From Hemileia vastatrix (Eukaryota > Basidiomycota > Pucciniomycetes > Pucciniales > Zaghouaniaceae), in assembly GCA_030280995.1 (NCBI GenBank), contig JASXTE010000014.1, positions 29,172,150 through 29,236,149 on the forward strand: 64,000 bases of DNA. Reading direction: 5' to 3'. The translations under genes and the position numbers were made by a program. Positions 45,619 through 57,442 of the stretch are shown here, piece by piece (position 1 is the stretch's first letter; the number at the start of each line of letters is the position of its first letter). The notes beneath the pieces were generated by a model that worked only from the letters and a program-made list of their open reading frames with translations, did not search any database and was not told the origin of the DNA.

Positions 45619-48516
45619 GTGGAAGTGGAAGCAGCAAAATATAAGAAGGTTGCTGTGAAAGTTAAACCAATCAATGAAGCACTGCCAACTGGATTGAATC
45701 CGCCGTTGAAGAGACCACTTTTGTCAAGAGATCCATATGAAACTCCTTTAAGAAAGAATCGGCCGGAATTTTCTGAAACGTCAAGAATTACTTTTGATAA
45801 GATTGGTGTTGTAAATTTTGGGCCAGAGGGTTGTTTATCTGGTGAGGAGATGAACTTTTTGTTGGATGTGATGGTGTTGAGGGAGAAGGCTATTGAATTT
45901 GTGGAAGAAGAGAGGGGTGGTTTAAAGCATTCTTATGGTGAACCTTACAAGATTCCAGTTGTTTGTCATGAACCTTCGCAACTCAAACCAATTCCGATTC
46001 CTGCCGCTCTTAAAGATGATTATATTGAAGTTGTTAGGGAAAGGATTAGGACTGGACTTTATGAACAATCATCATCAAGTTATTCAAGTCCAGTTTTCTG
46101 TATCAAGAAGCCTAATGGAAAGCTTAGAGTGGTTCATGATCTTAGGGAATTGAATAGGGTGACTATAAAAGATGCTGGTATTCCTCCAAGTGCCAAGGAA
46201 TTTGTTGATGCTTTTTCTGGAAGGGTATGTTATGGTTTTGGTGATATTATGGGGGGCTATGATGAAAGAGAATCACATCCGGATTCAAGACCTCTGACAA
46301 CTTTTGATACTCCTCTTGGACGGTTACAGCTGACTAGATTACCTCAAGGTCCTACTAATTCTGTTGCTGTTTATCAAGCACAAATGGCTTGGATTCTTCA
46401 AGATGAAATTCCACAGTATGCTGGTATATTTATTGATGATGGTGGAATTAAAGGTCCTTCAACTAATTATGATAATGAAGTGTTGGAGGAGAATCCAGGT
46501 ATTAGGAGGTTTATTTTGGAGTATGCAGTAACTTTAGAAAGGATGTTGTTTAGGATTGAAGAAGCTGGCTTAACTATTTCCGGTTCTAAATTTTCTTGTT
46601 GTGTTCCAACTTTAGAGATTCTTGGACATGTGGTGTGTAGGGAAGGCCAAATTATGTCAAAGAAGAAGACATTTTGAACTTCAAGTGGATGCTAAATCTT
46701 TAATTCAGATGATTAATTCACCTAGTTTACCTAATGCTCCAATGACTAGGTGGGTAGCATTTATTCAACATTTTTCATTTGATTTAGTTTACAGGCCTGG
46801 AAAATCTTTCACTATGCCTGATGGATTGTCAAGAAGACCACCTACAGTAGATGATTCCGATTCAGAAGTGTTTGATGAAGATATACCTATAATCAAGGCC
46901 AGTACCAAGGGTGCTGAGGACTTTCCATACCTCCCCCATGAGGTTAAACTGGCTGGTTCTATTTTTGTTGAATTTGATGAAGTTTATGATCTATTTGATC
47001 ATGAGGTTTTTGTAGATGATGATGGTGTGGTTGTTTGGGATAATTGGAAGTTGGTTAATGGTGTTTATGTTTGGGATCTGAAGGGGGATAGTGGTAGCAT
47101 GGAAAAATGTTTTAATGAAGTGGATTATGTGAATTTCAGCAAACAGCCGAATGCTCAGAGAATAATTGCTCATTCACACGTGGGATATGTTGGGGACAGG
47201 AAGGTTCCTTTGGATGTTGTATTATTGGATTTTTCTGATGAAATTTGGGGCCAGACTGGGTTTTATTTTTTAATGGTGAGATATTTGTTGTCTCTGGGAA
47301 AACCAGAAGAATGTGATGAAGCTGAATGGGTGGCTATCAAAAGAATTCACCTGTTTTTTATTTGTCTGGTAGAAGGTTTATGAAAAGAAGACATCCGAAT
47401 CCTCAAGTCGTTGTATCTCAAAGAAAAGGTTAAGAATTGGTGATGAAATCTCTTCATGAAGATTTAGGGCATAGAGGCTTTGGAGAAGCTTATAAGCGAA
47501 TTGCTGATAGATTTTGGTGGCCTGGAATGAAGATGGCTGTTAGATCTTGGGTTCAGTCATGTGAAGAATGTCAGAGAAGAAGTTATTTAAGGCCAAAAGA
47601 ACCTGGAAACACTACTGGTGAAAATACTATCTTTGGACGGGTTAGTTTGGATGCTGTTCACATCAAGGAAGGTAAATTTAAGTACTTGATTGTGGCAAGG
47701 GATGATTTGTCTGGTTGGGTTGAGGCTCTCCCTCTTATTAGTTTATCTGCTAAAAATGTAGCAGAATTTTTGATGAAGGAATGGGTGTATAGGTATGGTG
47801 TTATAAAGTTGGTAACTGTTGATGGCGGCTCCGAGTTTGGTGCAGACTTCAAGGAAGCTGTTTCAAAAATTGGCTCAAAGGTTAGGGTGGCAAACCCATA
47901 TTATCCTGAAGCAGAAGGAATGGTTGAAAGGGGGCATCAAGTTATTAAGGATGCTTTGGTTAAAATGTGTTGAAAAAGTGCTGAAAAGTGGAGGCATTAT
48001 TTACCCCTTGTTTTATTTGCTGACAGGATTACCACCAAGAGGACAACTGGTTATTCTCCTTATGAATTAGTTTTTGGTCAGAAAGCGGTTTTACCGATTG
48101 ATCTTGAAGCTGAATCTTACCTTGGTGTTAATTGGGATGTAGTCAAAACTACTGAAGATTTGCTCTGTGCTAGAATGCAACAGTTAGAAAAGAAGGAGGA
48201 ATATTTGGAGAAGGCATACGATAGGATGATCAAGATCAGGGATCAGTCTGTCAGGTATTGGGATCAAAGGTTGGCTCATAGACTCAGGAAGCCTTTGAGG
48301 CCTGGTGATATGGTGTTGGTGTATAATAGGAGTTTGGAAAGTCAGTGGGGGAAAATGTTTGCTGATAGATGGAATGGACCATATAAGATTAGAGAACAGG
48401 TTTCTGGTGGTTCATATGTTTTGGAAGAACTGGATGGTGTTGTCTTAAAGAAGAGGGTAGCTGCTGATCAAGTGAAGAAGTTTTACCCTAGGGGCACAAA
48501 GAGTGCTGAAGTTTGA
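45619..48516 (+). pseudogene. Family-B pol: RT and integrase, RNase H core deleted
   Basis: RT frame 45619-46677 with fingers/palm (SSPVFCIKKPNGKLRVVHDL) and catalytic FIDDGG (about 46430). At about 46665 the reading jumps from the RT end straight to HFELQVDAKSLIQ. The matching stretch in family A (about 52650-53095), which holds the connection and first RNase H Asp and Glu, is missing. Integrase follows with zinc region (H.. CEECQRR), DAVHIKEG, DGGSEF and VERGHQ. A TAA lies at about 47428 and a TGA at 47971-47973, and the frame changes near 47340. It ends with a GPY-like region (GPYKIREQ) and no chromodomain. Confidence 0.85.
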
Positions 48517-49993
48517 CTCCGAAATGAGGATAAACTACAACATCAATCTTTTAGGAAATCTCACAGTCTTTCAAAAAATCAATCATTACTTCACTTTTAA
48601 AATTTTATTATGTGGTGAAAATATGAGAGGGAAACAAATTTTGTTAGGAGTGTTCATAGGGGAACCTTCTAGATTTTATATTGGCAAGTTTGGGGGTAAT
48701 TGATGAGTTGGCAGCTCTATTCACAATTACCCTATAATGTTCATTTCCAACCCTTCTCTGTTTCTAGCTGAATCCTGGCTTTGTTTTTTGTTATATAGAT
48801 AGTCCTCTGTGACTATAAACTGGAACCTTACGTCGACACAGCACAATCTTTTGGAAGTCTGGATTCAAGAATTTTGTTTTGTTTCATTTTTTTTGTTGTA
48901 TTGGGGTGGATGATCACTTGTGGTCTCCAATCAATTTTACAAATTGGAGGGAGCCCACCCAGTGATCATTAGTTTGTTTCCTTGATTTTCATTAAATTAT
49001 CATTTTTCAAATCTTCAAATTTTCAAAATTTAATTTTTTTAAAAAAAAAAAAATTATTTTCGAAATTTAATTTTCAAAAAAAAAAAATTATTATTATTTT
49101 CAAAAATAATTTGTTTTCAAAAATTTCTTTTATGTTATATTTTTAATTTTCTTTCCTGTGTATCCACAATCAAGGTGCAAATGGATGTGGGTATGATGTC
49201 AGGGGTTCGGCTCAACCAAATGGCTGGGGGACATCTTTTATTTTTTTATTTATCTTTAATTTTATTTCTCTTTTTCTTTTATTATATATTTATTTTATTT
49301 ATTCTGCTAGTCCATCAAGACTTAAAACTGAAATTCTTTTCAAGATCATTTATGATTGGTCCTAAACTTCAAGACCGTGGAAAACTGAAGATGTCAATAA
49401 AACTAGGAATTATAATGGTCAAGATTTGAGGAGGATTTCTTTTAGATAGAAGTGTTCATTGGGGAACCTTCTAGATTTTATATTGGCAAGTTTGGGGGTA
49501 ATTGATGAGTTGGCAACTCTATACACAATTACCCCACAAAGCTTGTTTATATGCTTTATTGTTTATAGATTGATCTCTAGCATTGGTTTTGTGATGCAGG
49601 TGGAAGTCCTCTAAGACTATAAACTGGTGATTTTTGCGCTTGATGACTCAAGAAAATTCAAGTGGAGGTCGTTTTTGGAAATTGAAGGACCTCATGGCAA
49701 TGTCCAGATCATTGCAGTTCTGGCTCAGTGGAGATGAAAGCCCACTCTCTTAATTTTCTTTTTTTTTGTTGGAGGTGAATGGTAGAGGAGTTTGGAGGAC
49801 CTCATGGCGGTGTCTAGATCATTGCAGTTCCAGCTCAGTAGGGTTTAAAGCCTACTCTTTCATACTCAGCGGATTGAAGCATCAAAAATCAAGTGTAGTC
49901 AACTTTAAAAGCAAAATTTTTATTGAAATGATGGTGAAAAAAATTTTTATGTTATTCAGAATGGAATGGGGACATTCCATATTGGAGGGAGGA
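48517..49993 (+). other. Family-B 3' untranslated region with duplicated module
   Basis: Two copies of a module of about 185 bp (48641-48823 and 49440-49627): TTCTAGATTTTATATTGGCA, GGGGGTAATTGATGAG, and GACTATAAACTGG at the end. Also present are A-runs near 49040-49090, a GGGAGCCCACCCAGTGATCA block at 48950, and the purine tract before the 3' LTR. Open frames here are not convincing. Confidence 0.7.
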
Positions 49994-51400
49994 TGTGGCA
50001 TTCAAAATCTGGGTAGGCTACTAAGGTGAAAATTTGATTGGACCTTGGTTGGAAGAAAATCATGGTGTTAGCGTGTGTTAATTTGGTTGAAGGGAGTTAA
50101 CTGGATTTTTTTTGGGTGGATTTATGGTGATTTTTGGAGGATTTATGGTGATTTTTTGGAGGATTTATGGTGTTTTGGAATGGATATATGTTGGTATTCC
50201 TATTTTTATTTGATGTTTTCATGGATTGGGTATTGGCTTTACTGGATTTTCTAGGGCTCTCTTGGTATTTTTGGTGGATGCAGTGTGCTCATGGAGTAGT
50301 CATTTTTTTCCGGTGCGCTCCGGTTCTCTCCAGTGATTTTCCGGTACAAAAGCGAAGTGTACTGGAAAAATTATGTCATTGTGGAAAAGTTTGGTTATGG
50401 TGAAAAGATTAACTCGCTCTGGCGAAATTAGCTCATTGTGGCAAAATTTTCTCACAATGGGAAAGTCTGATCACCAGTGCAAAGTTTGGTCACTGCAGAA
50501 AAGTCTGGGCACTGTGGTAAAGTTTGGTCACTGTAGAAAAATCTGATCACCAGTGCACAGTTTGGTCACTGCAGAAAAGTCTGGGAACTGTGGTAAAGTC
50601 TGGTCACTGTAGAAACGTCTTATCACCAGTGCAAAGTTTGGTCACTGCAGAAAGTTTGGCTATTGTGGCAAAATTTGGTTAGAATTTATTATGCTTGTTA
50701 GATCAATAGTTTATTGTAGATCCTATGCATGTAGGGTATTGTTGGAAAGGTCTGGAGAAGGAGAGACAGATAGAAAAGGAAGAATCTTAGTCTTCTACAT
50801 GTTTTTTGTCTTTTAGTTTCAATAACAAGGGTCTTTTTTGATAAATAACAATATTTTAACATATAACAACAATTATAATAAAAATATCAACATATAGGGT
50901 ACCATTGGATAGCTCTCATCCTGGGTGACTCAAATTTATTTCTTTTCTTATAAAATTTATAAAATAAAAATGTAATAAAGAAAACTCTTTAATTTTGGTG
51001 GGTAACTGGGTAAATCTGGGGCAGACCTTTAATAAGGCACCTTTGAACAGATCATCCCAAGGGTAGTTTCTGGGGTACTTTACTGTGCTTTTCAGTCTCT
51101 GGGGCAAGTGTTGAGGCTTTTTCTAAGTATTTTCTGTGACTTGTATCAGTTTAATCTGGTATAAGGTATTTTTTGGGGGGTGTAATCATTTATTGCACTT
51201 TCTTTTTTTTTCCTATATTATAGGTTTCCAACACTTTCAAAGTCTTTCTCTCAGATTTTCAACTTATCCAACTCTTCAAGCAGATCTTCAAGCTTAGTTA
51301 ATTGAATCTTACGTTTACTTAGAGGGACAGGGATTTCTTTGTTTTTCCAACTCCCTTAAATTCTGCCTGCAGCAAGGTGACTGTAGGAGTCTACTCTACA
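49994..51400 (+). repeat. Family-B 3' LTR
   Basis: 1,407 bp, TGTGGCATTCAAAATC to CTACTCTACA, followed by duplicated ACGG. Confidence 0.87.
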
Positions 51401-51404
51401 ACGG

Positions 51405-54400
51405 AAGTGAAGATGAAGATTTAGAATTGCGGGAAAGTTTTGGAGTGGTGAGATTGGGGTCTAAAAGTATGTCCTCCCAATTGTGCACCGCTAGGGTTTC
51501 TTGTACACCTTTCAAAAACGTTACCTTGGCCACATATGTGAGTAATGGGGAAACCCTTGGTTTTTGTTCCAGGTCTGGTGGTGAAGATTTCCTGAACATC
51601 CCTCAAGTTGAAGGTGGAGCGGCGAAGTATAAGAAGGTAGCGCAGAAGATTTGGCCTCTCAATGAGCCTATGCCTGTGGGTTTGAATCCGCCCTTGAAGA
51701 GACCTCCTTTGTCAAGAGATCCGTACTGTACTCCTACGGTGAAGAGTCCTCCAGAATTTGTAGAGACCGCTAGGGTGACTGTGGAAAGGTTGAAAGTTGT
51801 GAATTTTGGTCCTGATGGGTGGTTGTCTGAAGAAGAAAAAAAGTGGTTGTTGCACGTTATTGTGCTAAGGGAAAAATCTGTGGCTTTTGTTGAGGAGGAA
51901 AGGGGTGTGTTGAAGCACACTTATGGGGAACCTTACTTTATTCCTGTGGTTTGTCATGAACCATGGCAAATAAAACCTATTCCAATTCCAGCTGCTATCA
52001 GAGAGGATTTCGTTGAGATTTTTAGGGAAAGAGTCAGGACTGGGTAATATGAACAATTGACATCCAGTTACTCGAGTCCGGTTTTCTGTGTAAAGAAGCA
52101 GAATGGAAAGTTGAGGGTGGTTCATGATCTTAGGGCCTTGAATAGAGTCACTATCAAAGAATCGGGTATGACACCAAGTGCAGAGGATTTTGTTGAAGCT
52201 TTTTCTGGAAGGGTGTGTTATGGTTTGGGTGATATTATGGGTGGTTATGATGAGAGGGAATGTCATACAAATTCAAGGCCTCTCACAAATTTTGAGACTC
52301 CTTTGGGAATATTTCAGCTCACTAGGTTGCCTAAAGGAGAAACTAATTTAGTGGCAGTATATCAAGCACAGATGGCTTGGATTTTGCAGGATGAGGTTCC
52401 TACTCATGCCGGTATTTTTATTGATGATGGTGGAATTAAAGGACCATCCACTGATTATGGTAATGAGGTGTTAACGGAGACCCTGGCATAAGGAGGTTGG
52501 TTTAGGAATATGCAATAACTCTAGAGAGAGTGTTTTTTAGGATTGAAGAGGCTGGTTTGACCATTTCATGGTCAAAATTCTGTTGTTGTTTTCCTGCTCT
52601 GGAAATTCTGGGTCATGTGGTATGTAAAGAGGGAAGGATTATAGCAAAGAAAATGATTAATAAAATTCAGTCATGGCCAAGGCCTAAAAATACTACTGAA
52701 GTCAGGGGTTTTTTGGGTGTGTGTATATGTCAGGATTTCAATTAAGGATTTTTCTTTGTTGGCTTCACCTTTAAGGAGGTTGATCAGGAAAGATGCAGAT
52801 TGGGAATGGACTGAAGAGTGTGAAGAGGCTTTTCAGAAGTTGAAAAAGGCTGTTGGGGAAGATATTGTTCTTCACAAGTTGGATTATGGTGTTGGTGCTG
52901 GAAAAATTTATCTGGCAGTGGACTCAAGCTATATTGCCGCTGGTGCTGTTTTGTCTCAGGAAGATAAAGCTGGGAGGGTCAGGCCAGTAAGATATGAGTC
53001 TGTGGTGTTTAATGAGGTGTAATCTAGGTATTCTCAACCTAAGTTGGAATTGTGTGGTGTAGCTAAAATTTTAAAGAAGCTACAGACGGTTTTGTGGGGG
53101 CAGCATTTTGAGCTGCAGGTGGATGCAAAATCTTTGGTTCAGATGATCAATACACTTAGTCTTCCAAATGCTCCAATGACTAGGTGGGTGGAATTTATTC
53201 AACATTTACCTTTTGACCTGGTACACAAACCAGGCAAAACTTTTACTATGCCTGATGGATTATCAAGGAGGCCACCTACAGATGAAGATTCTGAGGCTGA
53301 AGAGTTTGATGAAGATGTTCCAGTGGTTAGGGCCAGCACTAAGGGTGCTGAAGATTTTTCTGACCTCCCCTAAGAGGCTAAACTGGCTGGATCTGATCTT
53401 GATTCTGGTGATCGGGATGTTTTTGTTTATGAAGATGGAGTTGTTGTTTGGGACAGCTCAAATTTGAAAAAGGGTGTTTCTGTTAGTGAACTGGATTCTC
53501 ACAAGGTTCAGTGGAAAGAGAAGGACGTGCCAAAATTAAAGGATTGGTGTCCTGGTTGGGCTGGTAAATTGGCTCATGTTCACACTGGTGATTTTGATGA
53601 CAGAGTTGTACCCTTGGATTTTGTTTTGTTGGATTTTGAAGATGAGACCTGGGGTCAGTCTGGGTTTTATTTTATTTTGGTGGAATATCTGTTGACCTTG
53701 GAGAGGCCAGATAGTTGTGGTGATGATACTTGGTTGGCAATTAAGAAGAAGAGTGCTGGATTTTATGTGTCAGGAAGAAGGTTGATGAGGAGAAGGCATC
53801 CTAATCCTCAAGTTGTGGTGACTCAGAAGAAGGGTCAAGAAGTTGTGTTGAAGTCTTTGTGTGAAGAACTTGGTCATAGAGGCTTTGGGGAGTCTTATAG
53901 AAGAGTAGCTGACAGATTTTGGTGGCCAGGTATGAAGTTGGCTGTGCAGGGTTGGGTTCAATCTTGTGAAGAATGTCAAAGAAGAAGTCACTTGAAACCT
54001 AAAGAGGTCGGCCATGCTACTGGTGAAACAACTGTTTTTGGAAGAGTCAGTCTGGATGCAGTCCATATTAAAGAGGGAAGGTATAAATACTTAATTGTTT
54101 CCAGGGATGATTTTTCTGGTTGGGTTGAGGCAGTGCCTCTGGTTAATTTGACTGACAAGAATGTGGCAGAGTTTTTGAAGAAGGAGTGGATTTGTAGGTA
54201 TGGGTTGATGAAGTTGGTGACTGCTGATGGCGGGCCAGAGTTTGGCGCCAAATTTAAAGAAGCTGTGGCTAGTTTTGGTTCTAAAGTTAGAGTGGCTACA
54301 CCTTATTATCCTGAAGCTGAAGGCATGTTTGAAAGAGGCCATCGAGTTATCAAGAGTGCTTTGGTAAAGATGTGTGGGGATAGTGCTGAAAAGTGGAGGC

Positions 54401-54921
54401 ATTATTTACCCTTGGTGTTATTTGCTGATAGGGTCACTGTGAAGGGGACAACTGGCTATTATCCTTATGAGTTAATGTTTGGTCAGAAAGCTGTTCTACC
54501 AGTGGACTTGGAAGCTTTCTCTTATCTTGGAATTGATTTGGATGATGTGCACTCAACAGAAGAATTGCTCTGTGCCAGGATGCAACAGTTGGAATGTAGA
54601 GAGAAATGTCAAGAGAAGGCATACTCTAGAATGATGAAGATTAGGAATCAATCAGTCAGATACTGGGACAAGAAGTTGGATCATAGACTCAGGAATCCCT
54701 TGAAACCTGGTTGTTTGGTTTTTGTTTATAATAGAAGTTTGGAGAGTCAGTGAGGAAAAATGTTTGCTGACAGATGGAATGGACCTTACAGAGTCAGATC
54801 TCAGGTGTCTGGAGGTTCTTATGTTTTGGAAGAGTTGGATGGTGCAGTCTTAAAGAAGAGAGTGGCTGCAGACCAGGTAAAGAGGTTATATCCCAGAGGC
54901 ACTAGACATGAAGAAGATTGA
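51405..54921 (+). pseudogene. Family-A pol: RT, RNase H, integrase
   Basis: Starts in the linker (FGVVRLGSKS...). RT has SSPVFCVKKQNGKLRVVHDL and FIDDGG (about 52420). TAA at 52045-52047, frameshifts near 52485 and 52715. RNase H is complete: AVDSSYIAAG, ELCGVAKIL, LQVDAKSL. TAA stops at about 53020 and 53371 follow. Integrase (53464-54753) is open for 429 codons with CEECQRR, DAVHIKEG, DGGPEF and FERGHR. TGA at 54751-54753 replaces a Trp conserved in family B. The end GTRHEED precedes TGA 54919-54921. No chromodomain. Confidence 0.87.
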
Positions 54922-55608
54922 CTCTGCAATGAGGATAAACTATGGAACGTTCTTTAAATTTTGGAATTTTTGGTGTTGCAGAGCAAATTTTGTGTTGGAA
55001 ACTTTTTGTTAGGAGGTACCCATGGGTGGTGCTTCAATATTTTATCTTGGAAAGTGTAGGGGTAACTGATGGGCTGGCTGCTCTGTAGAACAGTTACACC
55101 AGATTGTCTGTTTCCAACCCTTTCTCTTAATTTGGTTGAACCCTAGTATTGGTTTCTTTTCACAGGTTTTTAGTCCTCTATGACTTTAAACTGGAATTTC
55201 CTTTGGTTTTCATGTGCTGGACTCTTCACTCTTATTGGTTTTGGTTTATTGTGTTGGATGTTGTGTTTTTGTTAGAAGGTACCCAGGGGGGGCTTCTAGA
55301 TTTTATTTTGGCAAGTGTGGGGGTAACTGATGAGCTGGCTTCTCTAGAAACAGTTACCCCAGAATTTCTGTCTCAAGTCTTTTATTTTCCTTGTTGAATT
55401 CTAGTTCTGTTGTTTATTATTCAGGTTTCAAGTCCACTATGACTTTAAACTGGTTTGGGACTGGCTTCTTTATCTTTGGTTTTTTTTTGGGTTTGTGGTG
55501 GATGACTGGTGGTCTCCCATCATTTTTACATATTTGAGGGAGCCCACCCAGTAATCAATATATGGACTGGACTTTCTCTTACTGGACCTTTTCTTAATCT
55601 GGACCATC
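54922..55608 (+). other. Family-A 3' untranslated region with duplicated module
   Basis: Two copies (55006-55194 and 55268-55453) of the same module found twice in family B: GTTAGGAGGTACCC, GGGGTAACTGATG, and GACTTTAAACTGG. Also the GGGAGCCCACCCAGTAATCA block near 55540. Cut at 55608 by the sushi-type LTR. Confidence 0.7.
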
Positions 55609-56381
55609 TGTAACCGGACAACCTACGCACAAGGTCGAGGATGTTCCTGAAAGTGAGATGAGGGTTTTAGAAATTTCTTTGAAGCACAGAGGAATGATTC
55701 GAGGAAATGGTTCGAAGATCACTCGAAGTAAGAGCTACAGGTTCAAGGTTTGTTCAAGAAGAATTATAAACTAGTTTCAAAGGTAATAGGAATTCTTAAG
55801 ATCTCACGAAGGGTTGGAAACTCAATAATCAAAGATTTAGGATTTAGAAATGAATATTGAGAAAGTAAAAGAAAGATACAATAACAATGATTTTAACTTT
55901 AAAGGTTTACCACTATTAATGTAAATACAATTTTATTATTTAATTCTAAGGAATATCGAACCAAATACCCAACCCCTTTTATATCCTTTGTTCCTCCTCG
56001 CATTGACCTCCCTTCCATCGCACCATTCCCATTCAATTGACCATTACTAACATACACTTAAACCCTCTTTGCTTAATATCCGTCCATGCTCAATTTACCC
56101 CTTTTTTAATTAATTAACAAAACTTTAATGAAAAATACTACTGTACTATTTCGTTGAACCTAGCGCTGTGCGTCGCCTATTGAAAAGGACTAAGGCACCC
56201 TATTGGGAGATTGACTAATTTAGATTTAGAGTTTAGGCTAGCGCAGTTAAATAGTAAGTACACAAAGGAAAATCGCAGTTGCTATGGAGAATCGCTTTCT
56301 GCGTTTCGAGTATAGATTTATGACTCGATATTATTGATTTAATGAGCTGCTTTCGCCTCGAGTGTCACGTGGCGCGTGACA
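55609..56381 (-). repeat. Sushi-type element 3' LTR
   Basis: 773 bp; leftward reading starts TGTCACGCGCCACG and ends GGTTACA. Differences from 63280-64000 are few, and many are CG versus TG/CA at TCGA sites. Confidence 0.88.
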
Positions 56382-56390
56382 GATGCCCGG

Positions 56391-56396
56391 GTATAA
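56391..56396 (+). promoter_or_regulatory. Candidate TATA box of the antisense gene
   Basis: GTATAAGAA ten bases outside the LTR and about 100 bp before the ATG at 56494, followed by a pyrimidine-rich leader. Placement only; no expression evidence. Confidence 0.4.
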
Positions 56397-56493
56397 GAAT
56401 TGCGAACTCTGTTGAGCTTGAGCCATCTTCCCACACTAGTTTCCCTTCTTCTATAATTTTTTCCTCACTTATTAATTTCTCTTTTTTTTTATA

Positions 56494-57442
56494 ATGAACT
56501 GCCCCACTCCCACACCTATGCCTCCACACCCTAAAGCGGATGGGGGAATGATCACACGACAGTTTTCACAAACTTGCACGGCTTGTGAAAGCATGGAGTA
56601 TTTCTGTGTCGAAAGTACGGCGACTCGAGGCCCTCGCCAGAAATGCGAGTTTTGCCGTTGGCAACGAGTGGCGTGCGATGCGTTGACGAAGAATGCAGAG
56701 ATCGAAAAGTGATTCACCAAGACCAAGTTTTGGGTAATCCCTAAAACCAAAGAGGTGGTCGAAGACATTTGGGATGTCTCGATTGAAGATGAACAATCGG
56801 TGGGGGAAAATGATAAGGAATTAAATAATGAGATCTCAACCTGGGTAACCCAGGCCTCGAGTTCGAAGCGAGGTGTCGAGGAAGAGGTCGACGAGTTGGT
56901 GGAGGAAGATGAAGATGAAGTCCCTGTTCCAGGGCGGGCACCCAAGAAACGACGGGTGGTCATTGAAGACGACGAGGAGGAGAGAGAGGCAGAGGTCGAA
57001 GTGGCACCAAGGTTATTTTTAGAGCCTGACCCCATCTTCGAGGTAAGTTTTAATTGTTATTTTAAGGATGAAGTTACTGATGAGTTTTGTTTAGAGATCA
57101 AATACCCTTGGAGAGCCGATTGGGGAGCCTGCGCCGGTTATACCAACTGAGACAAACCCTCCGGCCACGGAAGTAGTTGAAGAACCTGAAGACACCCTGG
57201 ACCAGGTGTGGTCGAAGAAACCTCGTCATGGTCGAAGAGTAAGGTTCGCAGAAGAGTTATGTGGGGAGGTCGACACAATTATCAACGCTGCTTCCTTCGA
57301 CGTGGCAGAGGAGCTCTTGGAGATTGGAGAGGTGGTTCCGGTAGGAGAGGAGGAGGTATTTGAGAAATTCAGGAAGGAGATAAGGGTAGTTTTGGAGAAA
57401 ATGAAAAGATTGGTTCGAGAAAAATTAAAAGAAAAGATTTGA
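56494..57442 (+). pseudogene. Antisense accessory gene: Cys-cluster, acidic, coiled-coil protein (one TGA)
   Basis: Exon 1 56494-57042, intron 57043-57094 (52 bp, GTAAGT...TTTAG), exon 2 57095-57442; about 297 codons. Splicing removes a stop and restores a frame that is open to the end. Residues 20-65 hold a Cys cluster (CTACESMEYFC, later KCEFCRWQRVAC), reminiscent of zinc-binding modules. Then comes an acidic stretch, a basic PKKRRV nuclear-signal-like motif, more acidic sequence, RHGRRVRFAEE, and a C-terminal Lys/Glu coiled coil. One in-frame TGA (56710-56712) interrupts exon 1. I do not recognise the family. It lies opposite to the retrotransposon genes, between chromodomain and 3' LTR. 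Confidence 0.6.

Larger units (their letters stand above)
40712..51400 (+). mobile_element. Family-B Gypsy element nested in family A
   Basis: LTRs 40712-42029 (1,318 bp) and 49994-51400 (1,407 bp) both run TGTGGCATTC...CTACTCTACA. A purine tract GGAGGGAGGA precedes the 3' LTR. The 4 bp duplication ACGG occupies 40708-40711 and 51401-51404. The internal region has gag, protease, RT and integrase in Gypsy order, all broken, and a 1.5 kb 3' untranslated region. Confidence 0.88.
36797..55608 (+). mobile_element. Family-A Gypsy element, split by family B, 3' end displaced
   Basis: 5' LTR 36797-37887, primer site, gag-protease 37979-40352, spacer to 40711, family-B insertion 40712-51400 (ACGG on both sides), pol 51405-54921, 3' untranslated region to 55608. 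The sushi-type element then begins. Its own 3' LTR should lie beyond that element, outside the window. Without family B the internal region is contiguous, because the spacer and pol on either side correspond to adjacent parts of family B (44817-45640). Confidence 0.85.

Noticed and set aside
49175..49429. 84-residue membrane-like frame in the family-B 3' region
   Set aside because: T-rich low complexity; the equivalent family-A region has no such frame.
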